DNA from: Typha latifolia
Taxonomy: Eukaryota; Streptophyta; Magnoliopsida; Poales; Typhaceae
Direction: 5' to 3'
DNA length: 64,000 nucleotides
NCBI GenBank assembly: GCA_019914945.1
Contig: CM034102.1
Span: 5,569,501 to 5,633,500, forward strand
The notes beneath the pieces were generated by a model. The model saw nothing but the letters and a program-made list of their open reading frames with translations, was not told the origin of the DNA and did not search any database. Below, piece after piece: positions 12,516 through 24,198 of the stretch. The position numbers and the translations under genes were made by a program. Within the stretch, counting starts at the first letter, position 1. Each line of letters starts with the position of its first letter.

Positions 12516-15500
12516 ATGATGGCTTCTCGCCCTGGCAATGGAGGTGTCGAAGAAGGAAACGAGCCGGCCACCTTAGACGAGCTCTACAACATAAACGTCG
12601 TGCCCTCCGAACTCTTCTTCAAGTTTCGCAAGGAGATGGAGGGTTTCCGCCTCGGCGTCAATCTCGAGGTCGCCATCTCCCCTTGTACTCTCTCTCTCTC
12701 TCTCCCGCAATCAAATTTGATGTTGATTTCGAGTTTATTTGAGGTCTATTAATGATCGTTTGGGGGAATTCCTTTGGGTCGGGAAATTCCGACGAAAAAG
12801 TTCATCTTTTGATTGGAAGATGGGAGTCTTCTCCTAATATTTGTGGTTCTGATGAAAACTTTTCACGATTTTTTAATACTAGAAAATTTTATGTAATGCA
12901 TTGAGGATCAGGATTTTCCATATGGAAAATTAAAGAAGATGGAGATGTCCACACAGACTGAAAAATTCCATACTCCTTTCCATGTCAAGTCATTTTTGTT
13001 ATCGCCCTAAATGTTAATAATCCGGTTCTGGAGGAATCACTGAATAGTGGGCATCTTTCATTTCTTCTCTTTTATTTTTGTTTTTATCTCATCGCAGTTG
13101 CTATCTCTGTATGGTTCGGATTTTAGTACCCAATTCTCTATTTTGATGATTTGATCCCAATTTTTTTTTTTTTTTTTTGAACTAGCTGGTAAAGGTCTTG
13201 TTGGGGAAAGCATCTAAGTTTCAATATTTTGGTTCTGGAATTTGACAGGAAGTAGTTCTACTATTTTAACAATCATCTTTCTCAACTTGTTAAATGCATG
13301 AAGTGCATTTCATGTTAAATCTTAATAGTTATAGATTCCATTCCAAGAAGAAAGAAAATACAAGATTTATCTGTATTTTCTTCTTACTTACTGACCACAT
13401 CAAAGTAGTGGGCGATAAACTTTCTTATAAAAGTCTTAACCTCTTTTACTTAATGCATTTCCAGTAGTCAAGTAATTAGTCCTACTTATATAATATTGTC
13501 TAACTTTGCCACTTCTTATAACTTGTTTCTTCCTTAATTAAATTTTAAACCAAGCATTGTCGGTGAGTCACTGGCTAATTATGAAGGTAAAACTGTTCAT
13601 GGTGCTGGGCAATAATATGTATTTTTTTTCCTTCCCAGTTCTTTAATTTTGAGAGTAATGAATTTGAGGCAAAGATGGTTCTGAAGCCATTGGCTCTTGA
13701 TCGGAGGTGGAAGTTCGTATACAAGCCCATACAAGGCGATGTACAGTTGCTTTCAAAGAAGATCCCTCTAACTAAATATCTGAATCTCCAGGTTTTATCA
13801 CATTTCCCTTTGGTTATTTCTCAGAGTTCCTGCAGCATAATGCCTTAAAACCTGTATCTAAGAAGGTTTTCGATGATGATCTTCTCTACGAACTCAAAAT
13901 GCATATCCTTTCGTGTAAAATTTGATAGGGGTAGTGGTAAATTTCATCGAATATCATCGGTGTTATCTATCATCTTTCTGCTTCTTGTCAAATGTAACGT
14001 GCCCCACTGGGATATTATACTACAACATATACACCATATTCAATTACATATGTTAGCTAATGGATATTGAGGAAAAGAGCAACTTATGCTGTATAAAACA
14101 TTTTTTCTGATTTTTTTTTTTAAATCTATCATGAACTATTGCATTTCTACTTGATCAGAAAATTTTCCAAGTCTCAGAAGCTATTACCCATCTATTCCTA
14201 GGGTTTGATCAACTTTAATGGAAATGTAATTTTTGTTTCATCAGTTGACTGGTGAAAGAACAAGGGTGAAATTTGTGCTTTTTGTATGAGCCTTAACTTA
14301 TGGAAAGTCAAGCTAAATAGAAAGACTTGTCCAATCTTCTGTTTTCTTGTACCCTATTGATTCTTTATACCTGTCACTCTTTATTTTTTCTTACGCTGAA
14401 CTTAGTCCTTCCAGAGTCATTCATGGCCTTAAAATCCTCTGTTTCTTCGATTTTGGGTTTTTAAATCCTCTTACAGGTACAATATATAACTCAGATCATC
14501 AAGAAAATATCATTTTTGAAGCTCAATTTTGCAGATTTAGCAAACTAAATATCACTTCATAGGCATTTTAGTCAATAGAAAAGATGTGAATCCTTATAAT
14601 TTCCCTATTTTAGAAGAAAGAAAAAAATGATACCTCAGAAGTAACTATCTAGTTATACACTAAAAGTCCTTGAGTTTTTAAGACATCAAGTCTCAGGGTA
14701 TAAACTTAAGTTAGCCCTAAAATAAGTCCTATAGCCTCAAAACATGGTTAATTGGTACTAAAGACTGTTTGGATCAGACATCTTGAATGAAGAGGTTTAT
14801 TAGCTTGTCCCTGTTAATGAGGTAGACCTTGTTCATACATTCAATTAAACTTGAATTTTCACTCTGTCATAAACAATTAGACATATATACTTTTAGTTCT
14901 ATACACACACACACACACATTTGAGACAATTTTATCAATAGAGTGTGTCACTTAATCAATATGTTGAAGCATTTATAATAAGCTTACTCTACATATAAAG
15001 GGTTTGACGATGGAGTGGCCTCCTAGTTTCTGTAGTCATTCTTTTACCCACCAAGCGAGTGCATACAATGCATAGCTTGCTGCTCTGGTACCCTTAAGTT
15101 GGAACTTATATGCAATCTAATGATAAGTAATATGTATAATGCATTACAGGTTTACCCCCAACTTATAATAAATAACTGCTTTTTCTAATTTTTCTACTTA
15201 CACCACTTATCTGTCTCAATATTATCATATCAGGTGGTCATTTTCTTGAATATGCTGTTTGACAACTGGCTAACATTCAATAGATTTAAGCATTGCTAGT
15301 TTCATAACTCTACTTGGTATATCTAAACCCCCAAAGCAATATTGAGAATCTTCAAATATAATGTATAATTTTGTTTACATATGGGGATTGCCATGCCAAT
15401 GAGGGCATGGCACTCGGCATGAGTTGTGCCAGTGGCATAATCCCGTGCCAAACTGGTACGTCCTTGTGTTGACTTGTGCTGCTCGGCATGATTCTTTCTT

Positions 15501-17623
15501 TTATATTTTAAATTTTAAAAACTTTTATGGGAGCGTACAAATAATAGATCTAACTCAATTTAAAATTAATATGTCAAATTCATTCAAAACTTGGGATAAA
15601 ATTGATATATAAAAAGATTAGATATACATTCAACTATGTTTTGGTTTTAATTTTTAAAATTTTGTCAATTAACGAATGCATTCAATTATATTATGCAATG
15701 AATTATTTTTCTACTTGACTATTATTGTATCTTTAATAAAATAGGTCATTCACAATATTATTTAAGGATAAAAAACTCTAATGTAGACTTTAATACATAT
15801 ACTCAAACCAAAAACTAAAACTTATCGTGTTGAAGACACCAAAAATATCTCTAGATACCCGAAAAAATTTATTATAGGTCTGCCAAGGGCATGTGTGTGC
15901 CAATGTCACGCATGGGCCGAAGATCAGCATGGCCATCCTTGTACTTACCCACTTTTTTCACACAATTTTTAAGCCTCTCCTTTGCTGTTCTCTTTGGGAT
16001 GTTTTATATTTTTCTTGTGACAGTGAACTCAATAATGCTGATATGATTTGTTAAAAAAGATAAAATAACAAGGTGAGGTTTGTTCCTTTTGTAGGAAGCC
16101 CTAGGCTTAACATAGTATAAGTGAAATTCCATTATTTCAGTTCAGTAGCTTTGGTAGTGTAATATTTCTGTAGGAAATGTTGAAGTGCTTCTATATAAGA
16201 TGCACTGCCATCTTGGAGGAGGGTCATGGTTCTTTAATTTTTGGATTTTGTTTCTTGGTAATGTATAAACACAGATCCCGCATAGGGCAAGGCCTTAATG
16301 TTGTTTATAAGGCCTTAGATGCTGAAGTTTTTTTTTTAAAACTTGTTTTAACCTACATGTGATGGGGTGATTTAGATGTAGCAATGTAGCATGCAAAAGC
16401 ATCTTGCAGCAATAGGTAATCAACTGCACAGCAAAGATGTTCTCATTTTTAGTTCCTTTGGAAATGGAAATAGTGAGGATATTCTATCCTGAGCTTGTTT
16501 CTTTGACCAGGGACAAGGACAAATTTATGGGCCACTGTGGATAAAAGCAGTCCCACCTTTTGGTGGAACTATTTATCTCAGAAGAATGGAACAAAAAAAC
16601 ACAATTAGTACAACCATAGGAATAAACTGGGGATTAAGTTACTTCATCCAATCACAATTGGTACAACAATTTATATTTTCAGTTGAAGTCCTCAGATCCT
16701 CTATGGTTTTGTGAATATGACATCTTTCCAGACTGCAGCAGGTCAATTTGGAATAGGTAGACCATGCAGGACCCAGTATCTTGTTACTTCTCCTTGCATC
16801 AATCTCTTGCAAAGGGACAAGATGTAACAAGATGTAGGATATTGCTCCCAAGACAAAATGAAACATAGCCTTTAACATTAGCATTTATGCATGTTATACT
16901 GCTTTTTCGTTGTTGTGGTCTTGTAATTTGTAAATAAGCTTTCTTGATGAGAAAATGCTCCTACAGATCTGTACTTAATTAATGCTGTATTGACAGGTTG
17001 GCATAGGCCACAGTTTTCGTTTAAATGCAATTGGATGGAAGTGGAAGCTTTCTACGTGCTTGGGTGGTGATGGTGTCTCTCAGATCAGAAACAAAACATC
17101 ACTTGGCTTATTTCCAGGATTTGATTTGAGGATCGGTTGGAAGGCTGAATACATACTTCCTGAGATTCATGGGTAAGGCCTAGTTGCATTATCAAAAGAC
17201 ATGGGATATATTCAGTTAGAAGGATGATTCATGCACTGAAAATTTCTGTTGTGTATAACTGTTTATTACTTTGGTTGAATCATTTCTACTATGAAAGTTC
17301 TTCAACTGCATGATTTTGCTTCTGTACCCACTCGCCTTTAGGCCAATGCAATACATAAGAATTTTAAGAGCACATATCACTGTTAAATCGTTCTGAGACC
17401 ATAATTAAACTTCTCACCGTGATTTTACTGAGGTCTGAAATTTATTATCTCATGCCGGTCATATAATTTTCTGTGTTAATTTTGTTTTCTCATTATGTCT
17501 CTATTATGGGGCATGCATTTTTGCAGGGCTGTGGGAACTGGAGAACCCATCTTCTGCATGAACTATGGACGCTTGCATGCATCAATAGATCGGGTGGAAG
17601 CGATTTTAACTCATGCATCTTGA
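12516..17623 (+). CDS. Conserved plant protein of unknown function (192 aa)
   Basis: Four coding exons are joined at 12516-12668, 13639-13791, 16997-17172 and 17527-17623, in phases 0, 0 and 2. All have GT-AG borders and together give 192 residues. The N-terminal 50 residues contain LDELYNINVVPSELFFKFRK and a strongly amphipathic segment. The rest is rich in alternating hydrophobic and polar residues, with FFNFESNEFEAKMVLKPL, VGIGHSFRLNAIGWKWKL and NKTSLGLFPGFDLRIGWKAE, which would fit a beta-sheet or small barrel-like fold. There is no signal peptide or clear transmembrane helix. I believe this belongs to a plant-specific domain-of-unknown-function family (possibly DUF7781), but I cannot verify the number. 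The first donor (GAG|GTCGCC) is weak. It was chosen because it alone keeps the frame into exon 2. An exon 1 that reads on into the intron would end in a short unrelated tail. Confidence 0.78.
13792..16996 (+). other. Large intron 2 of the unknown 192-aa gene
   Basis: This 3.2-kb intron is bounded by CAG|GTTTTA and TTGACAG|G. It is AT-rich, includes a CA microsatellite near 14902-14920, and carries a probable inverted-repeat transposon at about 15383-15940. None of its open frames is convincing. Confidence 0.65.
15383..15940. mobile_element. Probable hAT-like MITE in intron 2
   Basis: The left end reads GGGGATTGCCATGCC and the right end AGCATGGCCATCCTT, whose complement AAGGATGGCCATGCT pairs with the left end at about 11 of 15 positions. 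Both subterminal regions are GGCATG/GCCATG-rich (GGGCATGGCACTCGGCATG; GGGCATGTGTGTGCC), while the middle is AT-rich. The layout of GC-rich inverted ends and AT-rich body without coding capacity suits a nonautonomous element. I could not identify a target-site duplication. Confidence 0.5.
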
Positions 17624-18960
17624 CTTCTATTCCGAGTTTAACATACCAAATTGTTTGGAGGTTTCGGTTTTTTTGAAAAATATAACCCAGTTCTAAGGGA
17701 ACAATGGAAGATGCTTATCATTGTTAAGATCAGAAAGTGAGCATGGGAGGTAGGTTGGATAATTTTGCGGCCAGTGCTCTATCTTTTAAAGGCAAGTTGC
17801 TGATCCATAGGGAGTTGTATTACAGTTTGAGTCATCATCACTAAGCTTATTAAAACAGTTAAATTAAAGGATCCTGAGCTTACTTTTCCTTTCATGCCTA
17901 GAAAAGGCAACTTTATTTTGTGTGGCTTCTGTCTTCTCATTTTTATGAATTCATCTGTATCTTTTCCTGTAATATGACTCCATCATCAGAGTCCAGAATT
18001 TCCATTAAATTGGTTGGTTGTAAGCCTGTAAGTGCCATTATGTAAGCTGCCGGTACATGGATAATTTGTTCCTCGCCCAAAGATCTTATATAGATTATAT
18101 AGAATTGTGTAATAGTTGCATGAGTATTATTTAAAGCATTATTTCTTATCACCTATGGCACACTATTGAGGTTGTGTTTGTCCATAGTTTATTGCCATGG
18201 GTTATGAAGCCTTTCTAGTGTATCTCACTACCAAAATGCATTGTTGGGTTCTTTGTTACAACTCTTTATCTTGCTTATCTCACCTCCGCTTGGAAGTTGC
18301 CATTTTGTCTAATTGTTTTCATCTCTATTCAGAAATATGCATCCCATCAGCTGATATATTCAGTTGTGAAACCGCTGGTAGCATTCTCTTTTATTCCGTT
18401 TTTACCTTTTGCAACTTCAAAATTTGGGAACCTACAAGGCAGTAATTTTTCATCAACAAAAATAAAACAAAGATGGCCAGTCTTCCATGCCTTAAAAATC
18501 TATTCTGAAAGATTTAAACAAAGTCTAAAGTAAGCCTAATTATATGGAGCTTATTTACAGAAGTAGTTGCGTTGGTTCACGATCTTTATTTGATGATTGG
18601 ATAGTGATAGCCTTCTTAGTTTACAACTATTCTGGGCATAGTTTGCATCCAGGTTTATGTTTTTTTTTCTACATTATAACTTCAAGCTTTAACTGGAATT
18701 ATTATACCAGTCCATGAAAATCTTCAGTGTTAAGTCTAATACGTTTTTCTAGCTCCATATTTGATCTCTGGCCATATCTGCTAAGGTGTCTGGATTGGTA
18801 TTTCATTACAACTTGATGCAGACATGCTTTGAATCAATTGGACTTCCATCAAATGCTAAGATATAATGCTGGAAAACAAGACTGATACAGTGCCCAAGCT
18901 TCATGAATGAGAAAAAGAATAGCAAACAAATAATGTCTTCCTTGCAGTACAGATAGGCAA
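17624..18960. other. Convergent 3' intergenic region
   Basis: These 1.3 kb lie between two genes that converge. They should hold both 3' UTRs. The sequence is T/A-rich without a supported gene or clear repeat. Confidence 0.6.
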
Positions 18961-21131
18961 TCACAAGATGAAAGCATAAGCTACGGCAGATATGAGACAT
19001 GCAACCATCGGCCACAGGCCAGCACTATGTGTGCTGACACCACTGCAGTCATCGTTATTGCCACTAAAGCATCCTGGACCAGCGGACTTGGCCATTCCTC
19101 CTCCGTCCACGAGGAAGCTGCTATTCGTCTTCCCATTGCTGAACAAAACACACCAGAAATACGGCGATCCACCGTCTGTGCCACTGACAGCTGCTCCAAC
19201 CTCAGTGTGGTTCTTGCTGTATATAATCTCCAGGCTTCTGGCATTCTTGATCAAGATGTCGAAGGCCTGTTCAGGAGGGACATACTTGGTCTGGCAACCG
19301 AGCAACCTCCCGGTGATTGGGGTGAGGCTCTGTGCCTGTACACCGCAGTTGGGGGCGAATGTCTCAGCGAAGCTAGAGTCTGGGGGCTTTTTGTTGTCTC
19401 CCACCTCACCGCACTGTCCCTGGTAGGCTTTGATGTACTCCAATGCAAAGCAACCGAGGCCTTGGTTATCGAAAAGAGTAGATGATTTGTGTGCAGTCCT
19501 GTTGCTGTTGATCAGCTGGACAAGCTGGTCAGCAGGATTGTCTGCAAAGGAAGAAACCATTGAGAGTGTAGAAATCAAAGAGTTCAGCATATTAGGGCTC
19601 AGGATCTTGAATCTTGGAAGGTTAGTTTAGTGATTAGCTACCAAATTGAAGAGCTAGTACTTGTTCGTAGTTCATACTATAAATTCCTGCTAGTTTTAGA
19701 CGTAATTCTACACCACAGGAATGTCATGCTGCACAATTTTTAGATTTACATTTGAAGGATTGTTTAAGAGAAGTTGTGAAGCAACAGGCCTATGTGCAGA
19801 GAATATCCAATACTCCAAAGAAACCCTGTTTATAGCAGACGAGGTAAAACTTATATTACAAACAGCTGATAGAACTTCTTATGATACAAGTTTTTATGCG
19901 GATCCATCAGTGAAAATAACAGCACCAGGAATTAATACATGTTGGGAAAAAGGGCCTCAAAAACATAATCAAGCATAGAAGCGATGCTTTTTCATTTCAT
20001 AAGCCCACGATAATGTTACGGAACTCGACTCTTGCTGTATGTACAACAAATATCTCAATTCTTGTAAGAGGATAGGATCACAGAACAGTTTATATTCCAA
20101 AGTGAAACCTCTTTCTAGCCTAGCCCAAAGATCTGTTGCTTTCAAAGAGGTAGCTTTCCCTGTCTCCAGCCAATTAATATCTTAATTAGTGAAAAGATAA
20201 AAGGGAGATTTGAATGCCTGTCAGAGAGGAATCTGATATCCCAACAAAAAATGGCGATAACCAAAATAAGTTGCTTAATTGGGATTGGTAAACTATGGTA
20301 GTTCATCAGGAAGAATCCTCCAAGACCAAAGCTCCATTATCTTCAAACTCATTGCTAATCTGGTGTTGCTCTCTCAATCAAACCTCCCCAACTTTCTATT
20401 TGCATTTAGTTGTTGTTTCTCCAAATCAATGCTATTCGGCAACATTTCCACATAATATCCAGAAATTACATGTGACCAACTAATCTCTTCTTTGAATCTT
20501 CAAATTCCCAACAGATTTAACCTCAGATCTAAATCACAATAGAGTAATATCCCAATGATAGCTCAGACTTGAAGAGTCATTATAACAAACATTCTACGTT
20601 ATGAATCTCTATCATAAAATGGACTCATGCTTGCTATCATCTAATTCCACTTCAATGTAGCTCAAGACTCAAATAAAAAATAACCAGATCTTCCCTATCC
20701 AGATCCAAAATTGCGCCCCAAATCAAATATTTCTCGCTTCCAGGAAAGCTCGACCACCAACAAAGACTACTCAATGCCGTCTTCTCAATCACCCATTACA
20801 TCCACCAAAGTACCAAATCCCACTCCCAAAGGAAGCGACCACAGCACTCCATCATTTAAGCCAGAACAGGAAAAATTAGATATTTAAGCCAAGTTCCACC
20901 AACAAATCTAGGAATGGCAAGTAGAAGTTACTAACCGTAGCAGCATCGGAGCAAGATCAAAATAAAATAAAAGATGGCAACTTTGGCATTATGAGCACAT
21001 ATTAGAGAGTTAATTGCATGAACATAATGCAACAAGAACTCGAGAGAGCGTTTACTTTTGCTGTCGGCGGCCGAAGCTGGGGAGAGGAAGAAGAAGAGGA
21101 GGGCAGAGGCGAGAAGCCAAGCAGATGTCAT
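18961..21131 (-). CDS. GPI-anchored secreted protein, At5g19250/At3g06035-like
   Basis: Two exons on the minus strand, 21131-21056 and 19541-18961, give 218 residues with a phase-1 junction (AAAA|GTAAAC and TTTGCAG|AC). Exon 1 is almost only a signal peptide: MTSAWLLASALLFFFLSPASA, then ADSK. The mature part starts NNPADQLVQLINSNRTAHKSS and holds about seven cysteines (GCFALEYIKAYQGQC, FAPNCGVQAQ, LLGCQTKY, YFWCVLFSNG, GPGCFSG, DDCSGV). It also has N-glycosylation sequons NRT, NHT and NSS. The end is a small-residue omega region (SGVSTHS) and a hydrophobic tail, LWPMVACLISAVAYAFIL, a standard GPI-attachment signal. The PYFWCVLFSNGKTNSSF segment is what I recall from the family annotated as uncharacterized GPI-anchored protein. 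No biochemical role is established; it acts at the outer plasma membrane face or wall. An upstream in-frame TTG is not a start. Confidence 0.82.
19542..21055 (-). other. Intron of the GPI-anchored protein gene
   Basis: This 1.5-kb intron separates the signal-peptide exon from the mature-protein exon. I see no embedded gene; the plus-strand frame at 19721-19978 has no recognisable features. Confidence 0.75.
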
Positions 21132-23736
21132 CTCTATTTGGATCAAAGGTGGTGCCTTTGGTTTCGTAGTGTTTGCTCGCTATATCTTTTTTAAGCTTTG
21201 GTTTGCTCTCCTTTCCCTTTCTTGGTGTATTACCAAAAATGCCCCTGCCGACTATTAGGTTGCTGCTCTACTGGTGGTGGGCTTGGATGGAAAAACGCAA
21301 ATAATCTGCAAAGAGAGTTTGTCTGGTCTTTGATTACTATCAATCAGAAAGATATTTTGCTATTTTAAGCATGTTTGAAAGAATGCCCACGTGGCTCCAT
21401 CACAAGACCTACAAGTTTGAAATGGGAAGGCAGGAGAGAAATTAATATTTATAGAGCAAGAATTATTATCAATAGAGTAACTCTTTTTAGGATATTTTTT
21501 CCAATAATATAAAATATTTTAGATTTTGTTCTAGATTTTTGGGTTGGTGATTGTTCTTTAAATTCATCAAAATTTGAATTAATTTTTATACTACGAATTT
21601 TATAATAGTCTAAACTGTATAAATATGATTCATTCTTCAATGTATATTTATATCCGCAGAGACTATCCAAATTTAAAATTTAAGACGGATAAACAAGTTA
21701 ACAGTCTACGGATGTAACCATAACTTTAATTATGGCACTAATCACGTGAGATGAGATGTTTAGTAGTAGAGACTACCTACTGCCAAATATAAAAAGGAAG
21801 TCCAATTTGGCAGACATTGCATGTGTTAAAGAATTATTATTATTATTATTATTATTATTTGTTAATTCTATCATTTGCAACTAACAACTGTTATCAATTG
21901 CAAACTAAGATGTCATTAAATTTCATACACTGCTTAATGTTTTTTTTAACGATTTCTTGTATAAGAACTCTCTAAATAGCACGTTTTGATGATTTAATAA
22001 AAAATAATAAAAGGGGCTAAATTAAAAATTCGTAGAGCATCTCCTATTAGAAAATATATATATCAAAGTTGGTCTGTAGCATTAACTTAACGGTTTGACT
22101 CTATTGATAGCTTGATGGTGTAGTTAACTTAGAAGAGGAATTCAGTAGCGCGACGACTTATAGCAGAAAATAAAACCTTCGTCCGAATCAATAAAGGTAC
22201 CAGCAATGTGACTAGGTAACCTTTAGTAACTACTGCACATTGACTTAGTTTTCAAATAGAGAGTTTAAATTTCAAATTGTTTTCAAAATTTTGGTGGAGA
22301 GTGGCGGGCCATTTAGGTTGGATTTGGGTCTTGGGCTGGGCTAAGGTAGGGCTAGGATACCGAGCTTGAGTCTAATTAGAGGGCCTGGTCGGCCCAGAAC
22401 TATTAGGCTTCGCTTAGATTCGTTCAAATATAAAAATATAATTCATACAACATGAGCTCTTTTAACCATCCTTTACGTATGTCAACCTCTCCACCAATGA
22501 TCTACAAATAACCAACTACCAGTCAGTGATAAGTGATTGAGGTCCATGACCAGGAAGGTTGTGGGTTTGAGAGCATATGTGTTGTTGACTATGACTTCTA
22601 TGTAGATAAATTAGTCTAGTTGTACAACCTTTTATCTGAAATATAATGAACTCAAATATCTTATATGTTAGAAAAAGCTTCCTAATCTAGTCTATGAATA
22701 TCTTACTGAGTTTATAATTATTTTCTAAAAAATCAGTAAATTATAAGTTATCTCATTGGATTATAGCTAAAATTAAACTGCCTCTTAAACTTTCATCTGT
22801 ACATTATGTAGTCCATCACAACATGATGGAGAAGGTATTGAAAAATTCAAAAAACCCTCTTGGGGGATGGGATTTCCTTTTCCCCACTATGATTTTATTT
22901 ATATTGCCATATGCTTCCATTAATATTTACTCACCATTAATCAATTTGGCATCCTTCAAACTTGCAACAAGATGTCATTCTCCTTCTATCCTCCTGCTAC
23001 ACAAGCCCAAGCCTCTAATCCTATTTAGCATGATCATCTAATGACAAATATCTCAATTATCTAAAAACTTAGGCACAAGATTTATGGTTTGCTCGTACCA
23101 TAAGATAATTAATTACAAGGATATTATAATAATTTAATAGCTTCATTAACGGTTATTTTATTTAGCTTTTTTATATTAGTTCAGATCAGAGGGGAGGGAC
23201 TGCACCATTGAAAGCAAAACTATCTTCTTTTTGTATTTTAGAAAACCATTTTTTTGATACTAATCCACAGCAAATTACCTATTCCATTCCCTAAACTAGG
23301 TAAATATATTTATGTTTATACTTCCTTTTTATTAGTATTTAAAAGTTATAGTTTTGAAAGCATCATCTTTGCATTTTAGATAGAGAAATTTCTTTGAAGG
23401 ATAGAGAATCTACAATGCTTCAAGTTGAGCATCTCTGGAATCTCCACAACCAAATTGAATCCTAACAGTCCAGTAATTCTGATATAGATATCACACCTCA
23501 AAGACCAAGAGGAATCTAACTATGTAATCTTACAGAGGAAAAAGAAAAAGAAAACAAAAAGAATGATAAAGTAGAGTAATATATTACTCTACACTGTTCC
23601 ATTTCTACAAAGTGCGTATTAACCAATCAACTTTTAAAAATTAGTCCAGATTTTTAGCCAGAAACAAGTAAAGAATTCAAGAGAAAAGAAAAAAAAATCC
23701 AGTTTTGAGGAAAACCCAAATCCCCAAATCCGCCGA
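21132..23736. other. Intergenic region
   Basis: About 2.6 kb. It starts with the promoter of the GPI-protein gene. A (TTA)n microsatellite lies at about 21833-21859. A degenerate GC-richer patch with GGGCTGGGCTAAGG and GGGCCTGGTCGGCCC (22295-22400) looks like transposon relic sequence. The remainder is AT-rich and the end should carry the 3' UTR of the next gene. No gene is supported. Confidence 0.6.
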
Positions 23737-24198
23737 TCACGTCAATGGAGCATCGGAGGAAGCATCGCTTCTTCTATCGCCCCTCTCCAGCCTCCCCAAC
23801 TGCCGTCTTTTATAGACCAAGAAACCCCCGAAAGCCACCTGCATGATTAGGGCGACGCCGACGAAAGCCAACCCGACTGTCTCCCCCGAATTGAGCCTCC
23901 TCTTGCCGGCGGCCGGCGGAGGGGAGACGCCTTCATGATGCCGGGGCGAAGGCCGCGGAGAAGGAGATGGAGAGGGCGAAGGAGAGGGAGAGGGCGAGGG
24001 AGAGGGAGAGGGAGAGGGAGAAGGCGAAAGCGAAAGCGAAAGCGAAGGGGAAGGGGATGGCGAAGGAGAAGGAGAAGAGTGAAAGGAGGCGGCTGCGGCT
24101 GCGGCTGCGGCTGCGGTAGCGAAGAGGAGGGAGAAGGCGATGGCTAGGGCTAGCGATTGTGGATCGAATGAGGAGTTAGGGTTAGGGTTTCCGGCCAT
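23737..24198 (-). CDS. Ser-Pro-repeat (hydroxyproline-rich) single-pass membrane protein
   Basis: A single exon encodes 153 residues from the ATG at 24198. An upstream ATG at 24291 would add 31 basic residues and spoil the signal peptide. Residues about 15-38 are hydrophobic (ALAIAFSLLFATA followed by an Ala run) and act as signal sequence or first anchor. Residues about 41-85 are almost pure Ser-Pro dipeptides, which in plants become hydroxyproline and carry arabinogalactan. Residues about 107-128 (TVGLAFVGVALIMQVAFGGF) form a transmembrane helix, followed by the basic stop-transfer sequence LVYKRRQLGR and a short acidic-basic tail. The layout is a cell-surface, AGP-like wall-membrane linker. 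It resembles small plant 'hydroxyproline-rich glycoprotein family' proteins, though I cannot name an ortholog. The Arg-rich and Gly-rich frames on the opposite strand are shadows of the (SP)n repeat. Confidence 0.75.
   Translation of the reverse strand: MAGNPNPNSSFDPQSLALAIAFSLLFATAAAAAAAAASFHSSPSPSPSPSPSLSLSLSPSPSPSPSPSPSPSPSPSPSPSPRPSPRHHEGVSPPPAAGKRRLNSGETVGLAFVGVALIMQVAFGGFLVYKRRQLGRLERGDRRSDASSDAPLT
23950..24105 (-). repeat. Coding minisatellite for (Ser-Pro)n and poly-Ala
   Basis: The plus strand shows GGAGAGGGAGAGGGCGA-type hexamers (Ser-Pro codon pairs on the minus strand) and then repeated GGCTGC units (Ala codons) near 24088-24117. Such tracts are prone to replication slippage, so repeat number is likely to vary between alleles. 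Confidence 0.85.

Noticed and set aside
12362..12571. Minus-strand Arg-Glu repeat frame
   Set aside because: It is a translation of the CT microsatellite on the opposite strand.
19721..19978. Plus-strand 85-codon frame in the intron of the GPI-protein gene
   Set aside because: No recognisable domain, no promoter or splice partner; likely chance.
23935..24147. Arg-Gly-rich frame opposite the Ser-Pro protein
   Set aside because: Shadow of the (Ser-Pro)n hexamers; lacks independent support.
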